Below, in pieces: positions 1-9,597 of a DNA stretch of 64,000 nt (positions are counted from its first letter, which is position 1; every line of letters begins with the position of its first letter). Below the pieces are notes generated by a model. The model did no database searches, was not told where the DNA came from, and worked only from the letters and a program-made list of their open reading frames with translations. A program made the position numbers and the translations under genes. Location: positions 62,001 to 126,000 of the forward strand of contig CASIAX010000010.1 of NCBI GenBank assembly GCA_949372955.1, given 5' to 3'. This DNA is from SGZJ01 sp949372955 (lineage in GTDB: Bacteria; Bacteroidota; Bacteroidia; Flavobacteriales; Flavobacteriaceae).

Positions 1-693
1 AAAAACATTAAAGCTATATGGTGTGCAAGAGGTGGTTACGGTACAGTTAGAATTATTGATGATTTGAGTTTCAAAACCTATTTAAAAAATCCTAAATGGA
101 TTATAGGTTTTTCAGATATAACAGTAATTCACAATAGGCTAAATATTCTTAACAGTGAATCCATTCATGCTATTATGCCTTCTGGAATTGAAAACTTAGA
201 ACCTAGTAATGAATCCATAACTAAATTGAAAAACATTTTATTTGGGAAAGGTTTATCTTATACGATAAGTTCAAATAAAAATAATAAAAAAGGGGATACA
301 CGGGGAGTTCTTGTTGGAGGTAATCTCACTCTTATTCAAACTTTAATTGGCTCAAATACTCAATTAGAAACAGATAATAAAATACTGTTTATTGAAGACG
401 TTGGTGAGTATGCATATCATATTGACAGAATGCTACATAGCTTGAAAAGATCTGGGTATTTTGAAAAATGTAGTGGGTTAATAGTCGGTCAAATTAGTGA
501 TATTAAGAAAAATAGCACAGATTTTGGGATGACTATAAATGAACTAATATTAGATTTACTAAAAGAATATGATTTTCCTGTTTTATTTGATTTTCCTGCT
601 GGACACGAAAAATTAAACTATCCAATGATTTTAGGCAGAGAAGTAAGACTTAGTGTTAGTGAAAGCGAAAGTGAAGTTGATTTTTATAACTAA
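1..693 (+). CDS. LD-carboxypeptidase (peptidase S66), 5' end cut by the window
   Basis: S66 serine peptidases cleave the L,D bond of peptidoglycan tetrapeptides during cell-wall recycling, or act on related peptides (MccF type). The reading frame is open from base 1 and gives IKAIWCARGGYGTVR, the conserved RGGYG block, so the true N-terminus lies upstream and the TTG at 64 is not the start. About 230 residues remain. Visible family blocks are GFSDIT (codons 36-41 of the window, holding the nucleophile Ser), LVGGNLTL, FIEDVGEYAYHIDRML (with the catalytic Glu) and GHEKLNYPMILG near the C-terminus (with the catalytic His). All three catalytic positions therefore appear intact. The gene is convergent with mfd and the two stop regions overlap by 4 nt. 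Confidence 0.9.
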   Translation, partial: KNIKAIWCARGGYGTVRIIDDLSFKTYLKNPKWIIGFSDITVIHNRLNILNSESIHAIMPSGIENLEPSNESITKLKNILFGKGLSYTISSNKNNKKGDTRGVLVGGNLTLIQTLIGSNTQLETDNKILFIEDVGEYAYHIDRMLHSLKRSGYFEKCSGLIVGQISDIKKNSTDFGMTINELILDLLKEYDFPVLFDFPAGHEKLNYPMILGREVRLSVSESESEVDFYN

Positions 694-3600
694 GATTTTA
701 TATTTTCTAAAAATAATAAAGCTTTGTCAATATTTTCTATTTTTTTGATGGTCAACACTAATTTAGATCCATTTAAAGTTGACTTTTCTTTAAGATTACA
801 ATTTTGAGAATTTAAACTCACAAAATTTAAAATTGAAGTGAAAATAGAGGACTTAAAGTAATTACTATTTTTGTCTTTTATGAAATAAGCCTTCATAATT
901 CCTTTTTTCATAACTAGTTTTTCAAAACCTAACTCTATTGCAGCCCATTTAATCTTAACAGTCATTAAAAGATCTTCAACTTGATATGGAATATTTCCAA
1001 ATCTATCCTCTAGCATTATTTCGAAATTACTAAGTTGTGATACATTAAATATTTTATTTAGCTCTGAATAAAGCTGTAACCTTTCATTTACAGATTTTAT
1101 ATATGAATCTGGAAATAATAATTCAAAATCTGTATCTATAGAAACTTCTCTCACATAATCTTCAGGCTTTTCATCACTATACAAATCTTTAAATTCATTT
1201 TGCTTAAGCTCTGTTATAGTTTCATTTAATATCTTTTGATAAGTTTCAAACCCCATGTCGTTAATAAATCCACTTTGTTCTCCTCCAAGTAAATCTCCTG
1301 CACCTCTAATTTCTAAATCCTTCATAGCTATATTAAATCCACTGCCTAATGCTGTATGTTCTTCCAAAGCGGTAATTCGTTTTCTTGCATCATCAGTCAT
1401 GGTTGAGTAATCAGGAGTTATGAAATAACAGAAAGCTCTTTTATTAGTTCTACCTACCCTACCCCTCATTTGATGTAAATCGCTTAAACCAAAATTATTA
1501 GCATTATTTATAAAAATAGTATTTGCATTAGGTACATCTAAGCCACTTTCAACAATCGTAGTACTCACCAATACATCGAAAGATCCATCCATAAAGTCCA
1601 ACATTAATTGCTCTAGTTTCTTGCCTTCAAGTCTTCCGTGACCAACTTTTATTTTTGCTTCGGGAACTAATCTTTGTATTAAACCAGCAACTTCATTAAT
1701 GTTTTCAATTCTATTATGAATAAAAAATACTTGACCTGCTCTAAGGATTTCTAATGTAATAGCATCTCTAATTATAGTTTCACTAAAACGAACAACTTCA
1801 CTTGAGATTGGATACCTATTCGGCGGGGGAGTATTTATTATAGATAAATCTCTAGCAGCCATTAAACTAAACTGAAGTGTCCTTGGAATCGGAGTAGCCG
1901 ATAAAGTTAAAACATCAACATTTTCTTTAATATTTTTTAATTTTTCTTTAATTGAGACTCCAAACTTTTGCTCTTCATCAACAATTAACAAACCTAAGTC
2001 TTTAAAATTTATATTTTTATTAACTAGTTGATGGGTCCCAATTATGATATCTATTTTACCATTAGATATTTCTTCGATAATATTTTTTTTATCAGATGGA
2101 CTTCTGAATCTATTTAGATAATCTATAGACACTGGAAAATCTCTTAATCTGGAAGAAAATGTTTTGTAATGTTGAAAAGCTAATATCGTAGTAGGTACCA
2201 AAATAGCTACTTGTTTGTTATTATCAACAGCTTTAAAAGCAGCTCTAATTGCTATTTCAGTTTTTCCAAAACCAACATCACCGCAAATCAACCTGTCCAT
2301 TGGACGAAGACTTTCCATGTCTTTTTTAACATCTGCAGTAGAGCTTACTTGATCAGGTGTGTCTTCATAAATAAAAGAGGCCTCTAATTCATGCTGAAGA
2401 GAACTATCTTGGGAATATTGAAACCCTTTTTGATTTTTTCTTTTCGCATATAGCTTAATTAAATCATAAGCAATTACTTTAACTTTTGATCTTGTCTTTT
2501 GCTTTAATATTTTCCAAGCTTTACTACCTAATTTGTATATTTTTGGAGCTTTGCCATCTTTACTATTATACTTGGTTATTTTGTGTAAAGAATGTATACT
2601 AAGATATAAGGTATCTCTATCTCCATAAATCAACTTTATTGATTCTTGCATTTTCCCTTCAACATCAATTTTTTTTAAGCCTCCAAATTTACCAATACCA
2701 TGGTCAATATGAGTGATATAGTCTCCTACTTTTAACTTTGTAAGCTCTTTTATATTTAACGCTTGTTTTTTAGCGTAAACATCTTTTATTTTATACTTAT
2801 GGTATCTGTCAAATACCTGGTGATCTGTATAACAAATTATTTTATTATCATTATCAATAAAACCTTTAAAAAGAGGAAGAATAACTGGGATATAATTTAC
2901 ATCTAAATCAAGATTATCAAAAATATCTGTGAATCTATTTTGTTGCTGTTTATTAGCACAGCATAAGTAATTTTTAAATCCAAGTTTAGCATAACTATTC
3001 AAATTATCAATTAATAACTCGAAGGATTTATTAAAAGATGGCTGAGGCTTGGTATTATAATTAATTATATTATTACTAAAAATAGAATTTGATCCTATTT
3101 CAACTAATTTATGTTTAATTAAGCTTTTTTTAATCTCTTTAGATGAGCTAAATAACTCTTTTGGTTGTAGTTGAACAGTAGTGCTAGACAGTTCTTTATA
3201 TATTGTAACAGACTTGTCAAATAAAGTTTTAATTTCATTTAACAAAAACTTTGAACTCTTAGAAAATACTATACTTTCTGAAGGTAAAATATCCAGAAAA
3301 CTTATTCTGTTTTCTATTTTTATATCTGATTGAATATTGGGGATTATTTTAATGTCATTATAACTAGTAATTGAAAGTTGAGATTCTAAATCAAATGATC
3401 TTATTCTAGTAATTTCATCTCCAAAAAATTCAATTCTATATGGCTCGTTATTCGAAAAAGAGAAGACATCAATGATCCCTCCTCTTACAGAAAAGTCACC
3501 AGGCTGAGTTACAAAATCTACCCTAGAGAATTCGTACTCAAATAGCATCTCATTAATAAAATCTATAGATAATTCATCTCCGACTTTAATTCCGAGTGTG

Positions 3601-4019
3601 TTTTTCTGCAGTTCTAATTTTGTAACTACTTTTTCAAATAAAGCTTTATAGTAGGTAACTACAATAAAACTTTCATTAACTGAATTAATCTTGTTAAGAA
3701 CATCTGCTCTTAATAGGATATTTGAGTTATCAATATTGTTAGATGAATATGGGTTTTTATAACTCTCGGGATAAAAAAGAACCTTATTGTTGTTTAATTT
3801 TTCTAAATCATTGAAATGATACGCAGCAGTATCTTTATCCTCTAAGATAAATAAAATTGAAGTTGATTTTTTAGAAAAAATTGATGATATCACGAAGGAT
3901 AATGAAGAACCAACTAACCCTTTTAAAAGTGTATTATTTTCATTTTTAGATATAGAAGTTTCAAGTTTTTGCATTTGCAAAGACTCAGCTAAAGATTGCG
4001 AGATATCTATATTACTCAC
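690..4019 (-). CDS. mfd: Transcription-repair coupling factor Mfd
   Basis: Mfd is an ATP-driven translocase that removes RNA polymerase stalled at lesions and recruits UvrA. The 1109 residues match the usual family length. Domain order: a UvrB-like N-terminal module (about 1-350, with GDFSVRGGIIDVF); the RNA polymerase-interacting CarD-like domain near 430-490 (VGDYITHIDHGIGKFGG); the helicase core with Walker A GDVGFGKTE near 582 and DEEQ near 680; the arginine-finger block GRVGRT; and the TRCF C-terminal domain (about 960-1080). The start is a GTG directly after an in-frame TAA, with no ATG before Met15, so GTG or Met15 is the start. It is followed at its 3' end by the convergent LD-carboxypeptidase. 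Confidence 0.96.
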   Translation of the reverse strand: MSNIDISQSLAESLQMQKLETSISKNENNTLLKGLVGSSLSFVISSIFSKKSTSILFILEDKDTAAYHFNDLEKLNNNKVLFYPESYKNPYSSNNIDNSNILLRADVLNKINSVNESFIVVTYYKALFEKVVTKLELQKNTLGIKVGDELSIDFINEMLFEYEFSRVDFVTQPGDFSVRGGIIDVFSFSNNEPYRIEFFGDEITRIRSFDLESQLSITSYNDIKIIPNIQSDIKIENRISFLDILPSESIVFSKSSKFLLNEIKTLFDKSVTIYKELSSTTVQLQPKELFSSSKEIKKSLIKHKLVEIGSNSIFSNNIINYNTKPQPSFNKSFELLIDNLNSYAKLGFKNYLCCANKQQQNRFTDIFDNLDLDVNYIPVILPLFKGFIDNDNKIICYTDHQVFDRYHKYKIKDVYAKKQALNIKELTKLKVGDYITHIDHGIGKFGGLKKIDVEGKMQESIKLIYGDRDTLYLSIHSLHKITKYNSKDGKAPKIYKLGSKAWKILKQKTRSKVKVIAYDLIKLYAKRKNQKGFQYSQDSSLQHELEASFIYEDTPDQVSSTADVKKDMESLRPMDRLICGDVGFGKTEIAIRAAFKAVDNNKQVAILVPTTILAFQHYKTFSSRLRDFPVSIDYLNRFRSPSDKKNIIEEISNGKIDIIIGTHQLVNKNINFKDLGLLIVDEEQKFGVSIKEKLKNIKENVDVLTLSATPIPRTLQFSLMAARDLSIINTPPPNRYPISSEVVRFSETIIRDAITLEILRAGQVFFIHNRIENINEVAGLIQRLVPEAKIKVGHGRLEGKKLEQLMLDFMDGSFDVLVSTTIVESGLDVPNANTIFINNANNFGLSDLHQMRGRVGRTNKRAFCYFITPDYSTMTDDARKRITALEEHTALGSGFNIAMKDLEIRGAGDLLGGEQSGFINDMGFETYQKILNETITELKQNEFKDLYSDEKPEDYVREVSIDTDFELLFPDSYIKSVNERLQLYSELNKIFNVSQLSNFEIMLEDRFGNIPYQVEDLLMTVKIKWAAIELGFEKLVMKKGIMKAYFIKDKNSNYFKSSIFTSILNFVSLNSQNCNLKEKSTLNGSKLVLTIKKIENIDKALLFLENIKS

Positions 4020-4061
4020 TTTTTAAATTTTGATGCAAATATAAAATTTGAAATTTGAAAT

Positions 4062-5066
4062 TTAATTATTATTCATGAAATATTTCAACTTTTTTACCAT
4101 GTCTGAACTACCACAATAAAATGGTATACGCTGATGTAATTTACTAGGCTTGATATCTAGTATTCTGGAGTATCCATCAGTTGCTATCCCATAGGCTTGT
4201 TCACAAATAAATGCGATTGGGTTACATTCATATAATAATCTCAACTTACCACTAGTGTTTTTTGAGGTATTTGGATACATATATATGCCACCCTTAATCA
4301 TATTTCTATGAAAATCAGAAACTAGAGATCCAATATACCTTGATGTATAAGCTGATTTATCTGTTTCACTTTGACAATACTTGATGTAATCTTTTACACC
4401 CTTTGGAAATTGCACATAGTTACCCTCATTTATGGAATAAATACTTCCATTTGCAGGAAATGTAATTTTTGGGTGGGATAAATAAAAAGTTCCAATAGCA
4501 GGGTTTAATGTAAATCCGTTAACTCCATGACCTGTTGTATAAACCAACATTGTAGAGGTTCCGTAAATAATATAACCAGCAGCTACCTGCTTACAACCTT
4601 CTTGAAGGAAATCATCAAGAACTACTTTAGATCCTGTTTTACTAACTCTTTTATAAATGGAGAAAATTGTGCCTACAGAAACATTAACATCGATGTTAGA
4701 TGATCCATCAAGCGGATCAATTAAAACGACATATTTATTATTGTTTAATTCATCAAGACTATTGATTGATATAAAATCCTCTTCTTCTTCACTAGCAATA
4801 CCACAGACAATATTTCTATTTCTTAAAGCATTTATAAATATATTATTAGCATAAAAATCAAGCTTTTGTTGTTCTTCACCTTGAGTATTTATAGTATTTC
4901 GATCTCCAATTATATCCACAAGGCCTGCTTTATTGACTTGGAAGTTTACAACTTTAGCTGCTAGTCTTATAGAATTAATTAATGATGAAAGTTCGCCGGA
5001 GGAATATTGAAAAGATTTTTGATTTTCAATAATAAATTCTCCGAGAGTTTGGTTTTTATTTGTCAA
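4062..5066 (-). CDS. fbp: Class 1 fructose-1,6-bisphosphatase
   Basis: Hydrolyses fructose-1,6-bisphosphate to fructose-6-phosphate in gluconeogenesis, consistent with growth on acetate and amino acids. At 334 residues it has normal length. The metal-binding block LIDPLDGSSNIDVNVSVG is intact near residues 115-132, and the sugar-phosphate site is seen in RYIGSLVSDFHRNMIKGG and GKLRLLYECNPIAF. The start is TTG (5066-5064). The resulting N-terminus (TLGEFIIENQ) aligns with the typical family start and no ATG lies upstream before an in-frame stop. It is divergent from the GNAT gene across 76 bp, which must hold both promoters. Confidence 0.95.
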   Translation of the reverse strand: MTNKNQTLGEFIIENQKSFQYSSGELSSLINSIRLAAKVVNFQVNKAGLVDIIGDRNTINTQGEEQQKLDFYANNIFINALRNRNIVCGIASEEEEDFISINSLDELNNNKYVVLIDPLDGSSNIDVNVSVGTIFSIYKRVSKTGSKVVLDDFLQEGCKQVAAGYIIYGTSTMLVYTTGHGVNGFTLNPAIGTFYLSHPKITFPANGSIYSINEGNYVQFPKGVKDYIKYCQSETDKSAYTSRYIGSLVSDFHRNMIKGGIYMYPNTSKNTSGKLRLLYECNPIAFICEQAYGIATDGYSRILDIKPSKLHQRIPFYCGSSDMVKKLKYFMNNN

Positions 5067-5142
5067 AACGTAAATCTTAATATTTTTTAAATTTAGATAT
5101 AAATTTTTATTATATACCTATATTTGAGAATATATTTAGATT

Positions 5143-5613
5143 ATGAAAATTATAATAAAAGAGGCTAAAAAAGAGGATATGAAAGATGTAATAGCCCTTA
5201 TAAAAGAGTTAGCTAAATTTGAGAAAGAACCTAAAGAAGTTGACATTGACTCTACAATACTTATCAACGATGGGTTTATAAAAAATTCATACTTTAAATG
5301 TTTTGTAGCAAAAAATGATAACAAAACAATTGGAGCTGCTGTAATATATAATAGATATTCTACATGGAAAGGTAGAACTATTCATCTTGAAGATTTAATA
5401 GTCACAGAAAGAATGAGAGGTAACGGAATTGGAAGTTTACTGTTTGATTCAGTCATTAATTATGCTAAAAAGTTAAATGTTAAAAGAGTATCCTGGGAGG
5501 TGATTAATTGGAATGAGAAAGCAATAAAATTTTACCATAAAAAAGGAGCGCTAATAAAAAAAGACTGGAGTATTTTTCACCTAGATAATAATGGATTAAA
5601 AAAATATAAATAA
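5143..5613 (+). CDS. GNAT-family N-acetyltransferase
   Basis: A single-domain GCN5-related acetyltransferase of 156 residues. The acetyl-CoA pyrophosphate-binding loop RMRGNGIGSLLF is visible near residue 95, followed by the typical RVSWEVINWNEKAIKFYHKKGA segment split around the FY motif that lines the active site. The N-terminus (IKEAKKEDMKDVIALIKELAKFEK) and the later HLEDLIV segment resemble the diamine (spermidine/spermine) acetyltransferase branch, but the substrate cannot be set from sequence alone. It is 3 nt upstream of lysC on the same strand, so the two are probably cotranscribed. Confidence 0.85.
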   Translation: MKIIIKEAKKEDMKDVIALIKELAKFEKEPKEVDIDSTILINDGFIKNSYFKCFVAKNDNKTIGAAVIYNRYSTWKGRTIHLEDLIVTERMRGNGIGSLLFDSVINYAKKLNVKRVSWEVINWNEKAIKFYHKKGALIKKDWSIFHLDNNGLKKYK

Positions 5614-5616
5614 ACT

Positions 5617-6864
5617 ATGCAAATTTTAAAATTTGGAGGTGCATCTATAAAAAACTCGACTAATATTAAAAAAGTTGCTGAAATAATCAATACAATTGAC
5701 TGTAGTAATACAATCATAATTGTATCAGCGATAGGCAAAACAACTAATGCATTTGAGAATATTATTGAATTATATCTTGAGGACAGTGACGAATTTAAAA
5801 ATTCAATAAATGAATTACATGAGTTTCATATTAAAATATTAAATGAATTATTTACAAAAAATCATGCTATCTATAAAATAATAAAAGAGGATTTTATGGA
5901 GATTCATAATTTTTTTAAAAAGAACAAGTCACCAAACTATAATTTTATTTATGACCAAGTAATATCATATGGAGAGATTTTATCATCAAAAATATTAAAT
6001 GAATATCTTAATTTTATTGATATAAAAAGCAGCTTTAAAGATGTTAGAGAATTGATTAAAACGGATTCATATTACAGGAATTCAAATATTAATTGGAAGA
6101 TCACTAAAAAAAATATTCTGGCAACAAATTTTAATCCAAACATAACCTTAACTCAAGGTTTTATCGCCAGTAATGAAGATAATTTTACGACAACAATGGG
6201 TAGGGAAGCTAGCGATTATACTGCTGCTGTATTTGCGTACTGTTTAAGCGCAAACTCAGTAACTATTTGGAAAGATGTAGATGGTATTTTAAATGCAGAT
6301 CCTAAAAAATTCAAAAACACTGTCCTCTTAGAAAAAATTTCTTATGACGAGGCGATTGAATTAGCCTTTTATGGTGCTTCTGTCGTACACCCAAAAACTA
6401 TTCAGCCATTACAAAAAAAAGAAATTCCTTTATATGTAAAATCCTACAATAACCCTAATGCAATTGGGACATGCGTTAGCAAATCAAAGGAGCTATTCCC
6501 TAAAATTCCTTGCTATATTTTAAAAGAGAATCAAATTTTAATAAGTATTTCTTCCCTAGATTTTTCGTTTACAATTAATGATAAAACAAAATCAATTTTA
6601 AATTTATTATCTAACTATAAAATAAAAATAAACTTAACTCAGAACTCCGCAATTAGCCTAACTTTATGTGTTGATGATAACTATAGTAATATTGATAAAT
6701 TAATAAATGAGTTGAAATCTAATTTCAAAATTCATATTGAAAAAAAATTAAAGTTATATACTGTTAGAAATTTAGAAAAAAAATCTGTTGATCAGTTTAA
6801 AAAAGATAAAAACATAATAATTGAACAATTATACAACAACACTTTACAGTTTATTTGCAGCTAA
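5617..6864 (+). CDS. lysC: Aspartate kinase (monofunctional)
   Basis: Catalyses the first step of the aspartate pathway to lysine, threonine, methionine and diaminopimelate. The 415 residues show the N-terminal kinase signature LKFGGASIKN and the block TMGREASDYTAAVFA near residue 195, followed by WKDVDGILNADPK, which binds aspartate and ATP. The C-terminal about 120 residues are of ACT-domain size, but the sequence there is divergent and low in charge balance, so feedback control by lysine or threonine is uncertain. No homoserine dehydrogenase domain is fused. It follows the GNAT gene by 3 nt and converges on arsC with a 3-nt gap. Confidence 0.92.
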   Translation: MQILKFGGASIKNSTNIKKVAEIINTIDCSNTIIIVSAIGKTTNAFENIIELYLEDSDEFKNSINELHEFHIKILNELFTKNHAIYKIIKEDFMEIHNFFKKNKSPNYNFIYDQVISYGEILSSKILNEYLNFIDIKSSFKDVRELIKTDSYYRNSNINWKITKKNILATNFNPNITLTQGFIASNEDNFTTTMGREASDYTAAVFAYCLSANSVTIWKDVDGILNADPKKFKNTVLLEKISYDEAIELAFYGASVVHPKTIQPLQKKEIPLYVKSYNNPNAIGTCVSKSKELFPKIPCYILKENQILISISSLDFSFTINDKTKSILNLLSNYKIKINLTQNSAISLTLCVDDNYSNIDKLINELKSNFKIHIEKKLKLYTVRNLEKKSVDQFKKDKNIIIEQLYNNTLQFICS

Positions 6865-6867
6865 AAC

Positions 6868-7284
6868 CTAAGCTCTTTTATCAATAAAATCAATGCAATA
6901 TTTTTTTATATCCTCTCTCACAGCTCTAAAGTTTTCTAAAAATAAATCTGATTTACTGTCTGTTTTTGAAGGGTCTGAAAAATTCTTATGAATCTTAATA
7001 GCGTCTTTAAAATCAACCAAAGGGCAGCTTTCCTTAGCATGATCGCAAACAGTGATTATATAATCAAAGTCAATAGATAAGTATTCGTCTATGTGATTTG
7101 AGGAGTAATTTGAAATGTCAATATTATCTTCTTTCATGATCTCAATTGCAGTCGGATTGACTCCATGTACCTCCACACCAGCACTATAAATTTTAAATCT
7201 TGAGGTTGCATATAATTCTAGATAGCCATGTGCCATTTGACTTCTACAAGAGTTTCCCGTGCATAGTACTAAAATGTTTTTCAT
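6868..7284 (-). CDS. arsC: Thioredoxin-coupled arsenate reductase / LMW phosphatase family
   Basis: The 138-residue protein has the phosphatase loop CTGNSCRSQMAHG at Cys8-Arg14. Two further cysteines at Cys80 and Cys87 (ITVCDHAKESCPL) reproduce the spacing of the redox triad in thioredoxin-dependent ArsC (10/82/89 in the Staphylococcus aureus enzyme). A DP pair in NFSDPSK supplies the likely general acid. This supports arsenate reductase over tyrosine phosphatase. It overlaps the upstream dehydrogenase by ATGA, so it is translationally coupled to it. No arsenite efflux gene or ArsR regulator is nearby, so the physiological role in this locus is inferred only. Confidence 0.85.
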   Translation of the reverse strand: MKNILVLCTGNSCRSQMAHGYLELYATSRFKIYSAGVEVHGVNPTAIEIMKEDNIDISNYSSNHIDEYLSIDFDYIITVCDHAKESCPLVDFKDAIKIHKNFSDPSKTDSKSDLFLENFRAVREDIKKYCIDFIDKRA

Positions 7285-8219
7285 ATTAATTTAAAATAAG
7301 TTTCAATTTTATCTACAATAATTTGAGATAATTTAATATTACTTTCAAAAGTCCAGCCAGCAATATGAGGAGTAATAATCACATTTTTTAAAGAATTTAA
7401 TTTATAAAAATCTTCATTTTTATCATTTATGATTTCAGTAAATGAAGAACTTTCAATGTCCAGTACATCAAGACCTGCTCCTAAAACCTTCTTAGTTTTT
7501 AAAGCTTCAATTAAATCTGTAGTATTAACTATAGTTCCTCTACTTGTGTTTAACAGCCAAAAAGGTTTATTAAATTTTTCAATAAAAATTTTATTAAATA
7601 AATTAAATGTTAAATTTGTCTGTGGTAAGTGTAGACTAAGAACATCAGCATTTTCGAAAATGTTATCTAAAGAAGATTTTTTCGCAATATCACTTTTAAT
7701 ATTGTCATTTACATCGTAAAAAATTACATTACAATTAAAGGCAGCTATTTTTTTTGCAAAACTTTTTCCAGTATTACCCAAGCCCAATATAGCTACTGTC
7801 TTGCCCTCTAATTCATAACCTCTATTTTGTTCTCTAATCCATAATCCTTTTTTAACTTCTATTGATGAGGTGTTAATATTATTTAACAAAGATAGAAGTA
7901 AACCCATGGCATGTTCTCCAACAGCGTTACTATTACCTTCGGGAGATGATATGATTCTAATATTTTTAGTTCTGGCGTGTTCTAAATCAATATTTTCTAT
8001 TCCAGACCCCACTCTAGCTATAAACTTTAAGTTGGTAGCTTTGTCTATAAATACTTTATCAATTTTAAACCTGCTACGCAAAATTAATCCATCATAATTC
8101 TTAATAATCAAGCCTATATCATTTTTTGATGAAATAAAATCAGTATGATTAACATGACCATTTTTTGTTAACATTGGAATTAGTGATGGATGATTTGAAT
8201 CAATATGAAGAATCTTCAT
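7281..8219 (-). CDS. D-2-hydroxyacid dehydrogenase, phosphoglycerate dehydrogenase-like
   Basis: NAD-dependent D-isomer 2-hydroxyacid dehydrogenase of 312 residues, lacking the C-terminal ACT domain of long SerA forms. The Rossmann motif AILGLGNTGKSFAKK lies near 147-160. Catalytic elements are visible: LNTSRGTIVNT (Arg) near 225 and the terminal PHIAGWT (His) near 290. Most likely it oxidises 3-phosphoglycerate towards serine, but related enzymes act on other 2-hydroxyacids. It shares 1 nt with the end of mgtE and 4 nt with arsC, so the three form one coupled transcript. Confidence 0.82.
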   Translation of the reverse strand: MKILHIDSNHPSLIPMLTKNGHVNHTDFISSKNDIGLIIKNYDGLILRSRFKIDKVFIDKATNLKFIARVGSGIENIDLEHARTKNIRIISSPEGNSNAVGEHAMGLLLSLLNNINTSSIEVKKGLWIREQNRGYELEGKTVAILGLGNTGKSFAKKIAAFNCNVIFYDVNDNIKSDIAKKSSLDNIFENADVLSLHLPQTNLTFNLFNKIFIEKFNKPFWLLNTSRGTIVNTTDLIEALKTKKVLGAGLDVLDIESSSFTEIINDKNEDFYKLNSLKNVIITPHIAGWTFESNIKLSQIIVDKIETYFKLI

Positions 8220-9592
8220 TAAAAAGGCAATATTAATTTAGCAATATAGAAGTAAATTAAAATACCAAAAATATCATTACTTGTGGTAATAAATGGGCCA
8301 GTTGCTATTGCTGGATCTATACCTCTTTTATCTAAAAAAAGTGGAATAAAAGTACCTATAATTCCAGCTACAATAATTACAATCACTAATGAAATCGAAA
8401 TAGCTAAAGCGACCAGATATTCATCTGGATTCCATGTGATAATAAATAAAAATAAAATGATAGCTAAAATAACTCCATTTAATATGGATAAAAAAGTCTC
8501 TTTTAGTAGCCTATTATTCACACTACCTCTTATATCATCATTAGCGAGTCCTTGTACAATAATTGCACTTGATTGTACGCCAACATTTCCTGCCATTGCC
8601 GCAATTAAAGGAGTGAAATAAAATAAGATCGGATGTTTAAGCAGGATAACGTCAAACGTTCCCATTACTATCGCTGCGCCTATCCCTCCTAAGAGACCTA
8701 AAAGCAGCCAAGGAAGTCTAGCGCGAGATAATTGCAATATTGTATCATCAACATCAACATCCTGCAGTATACCAGCTGCTAATTGATAATCTTTTTCAGC
8801 TTCTTCTTTAATTAAATCAACAATGTCATCTATAGTAATACGACCCAACAAAGTATTTTCATCATCAACAACAGGGATAGCTTCTAAATCATATTTTTGC
8901 ATAATATTTGCGACACTCTCTGCTTCATCATTAACATTTACAGAATCCACTTTAGTTATATATATTGATTGAATACTTGATCTCGTGTTAGATACTAATA
9001 AATCTTTGAGGGATAATCTCCCTACTAATTTATTGTCATCATTAACTACATAAATAGAATGTACTCTGGTAACTTCTGCAGCTTGGATTCGCATTTCCTT
9101 GACACATTTAGTTACTGTCCAATTTTCGTTAACTTTAACTAATTCTTTTGCCATAAGGCCTCCAGCGGAGTCTTCATCATATTTTAATAACTCTTTAATA
9201 TCAGCTTTAAGTTCAGCATCAATTATTTTTGAGATAACTTTCTTTTGAGTCTCAACTGATAATTCGGAAATTATATCCGTAGCGTCATCAGTATCTAATT
9301 CTTCAATTTCTTCTGCAATTTCTTTAGGTGAAAGGTTTTTTAGTATTTGTTCTCTAAAATCCTCATCAAGTTCCATAAGAACTTCAGAAGTTTTATCACT
9401 TTCTAAAAGTTTGATTATATAAGTTGCCTGCTCAAAATTTAATTCCTCTAAAATTTCTGCAATATCTGCATGATGGAAAGTGCTTAACTTATCTAACAAC
9501 GATTTATCGTCAGACGAAGTGACTAAAACAATCACTTCACTGATCAGTAAATCAGTTAATTTAAATTTTATATTTTTTTCAACTTTGCTCAA
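8219..9592 (-). CDS. mgtE: Magnesium transporter MgtE
   Basis: Mg2+ channel/transporter of the inner membrane, 457 residues. Order: N-terminal MgtE superhelical domain with acidic repeats (about 20-130), two CBS domains (about 135-260; VVNDDNKLVGRLSLKDLL and VVDDENTLLGRITIDDI) that sense cytoplasmic Mg2+, then five hydrophobic segments including GNVGVQSSAIIVQG and GPFITTSNDIFG, the pore-lining signatures. The start is TTG: an in-frame TAG lies a few codons upstream and the next Met is about residue 72, inside the N domain. It sits 5 nt after rsmA in the same operon. Confidence 0.94.
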   Translation of the reverse strand: MSKVEKNIKFKLTDLLISEVIVLVTSSDDKSLLDKLSTFHHADIAEILEELNFEQATYIIKLLESDKTSEVLMELDEDFREQILKNLSPKEIAEEIEELDTDDATDIISELSVETQKKVISKIIDAELKADIKELLKYDEDSAGGLMAKELVKVNENWTVTKCVKEMRIQAAEVTRVHSIYVVNDDNKLVGRLSLKDLLVSNTRSSIQSIYITKVDSVNVNDEAESVANIMQKYDLEAIPVVDDENTLLGRITIDDIVDLIKEEAEKDYQLAAGILQDVDVDDTILQLSRARLPWLLLGLLGGIGAAIVMGTFDVILLKHPILFYFTPLIAAMAGNVGVQSSAIIVQGLANDDIRGSVNNRLLKETFLSILNGVILAIILFLFIITWNPDEYLVALAISISLVIVIIVAGIIGTFIPLFLDKRGIDPAIATGPFITTSNDIFGILIYFYIAKLILPF

Positions 9593-9597
9593 AAAGT

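Noticed and set aside
4020..4061. Repeated AAATTTG units between mfd and fbp
   Set aside because: Short AT-rich direct repetition with no hairpin or known motif; chance is likely in this base composition.
5136..5324. Minus-strand frame overlapping the GNAT gene
   Set aside because: Hydrophobic shadow of an AT-rich coding strand, antisense to a confident acetyltransferase.
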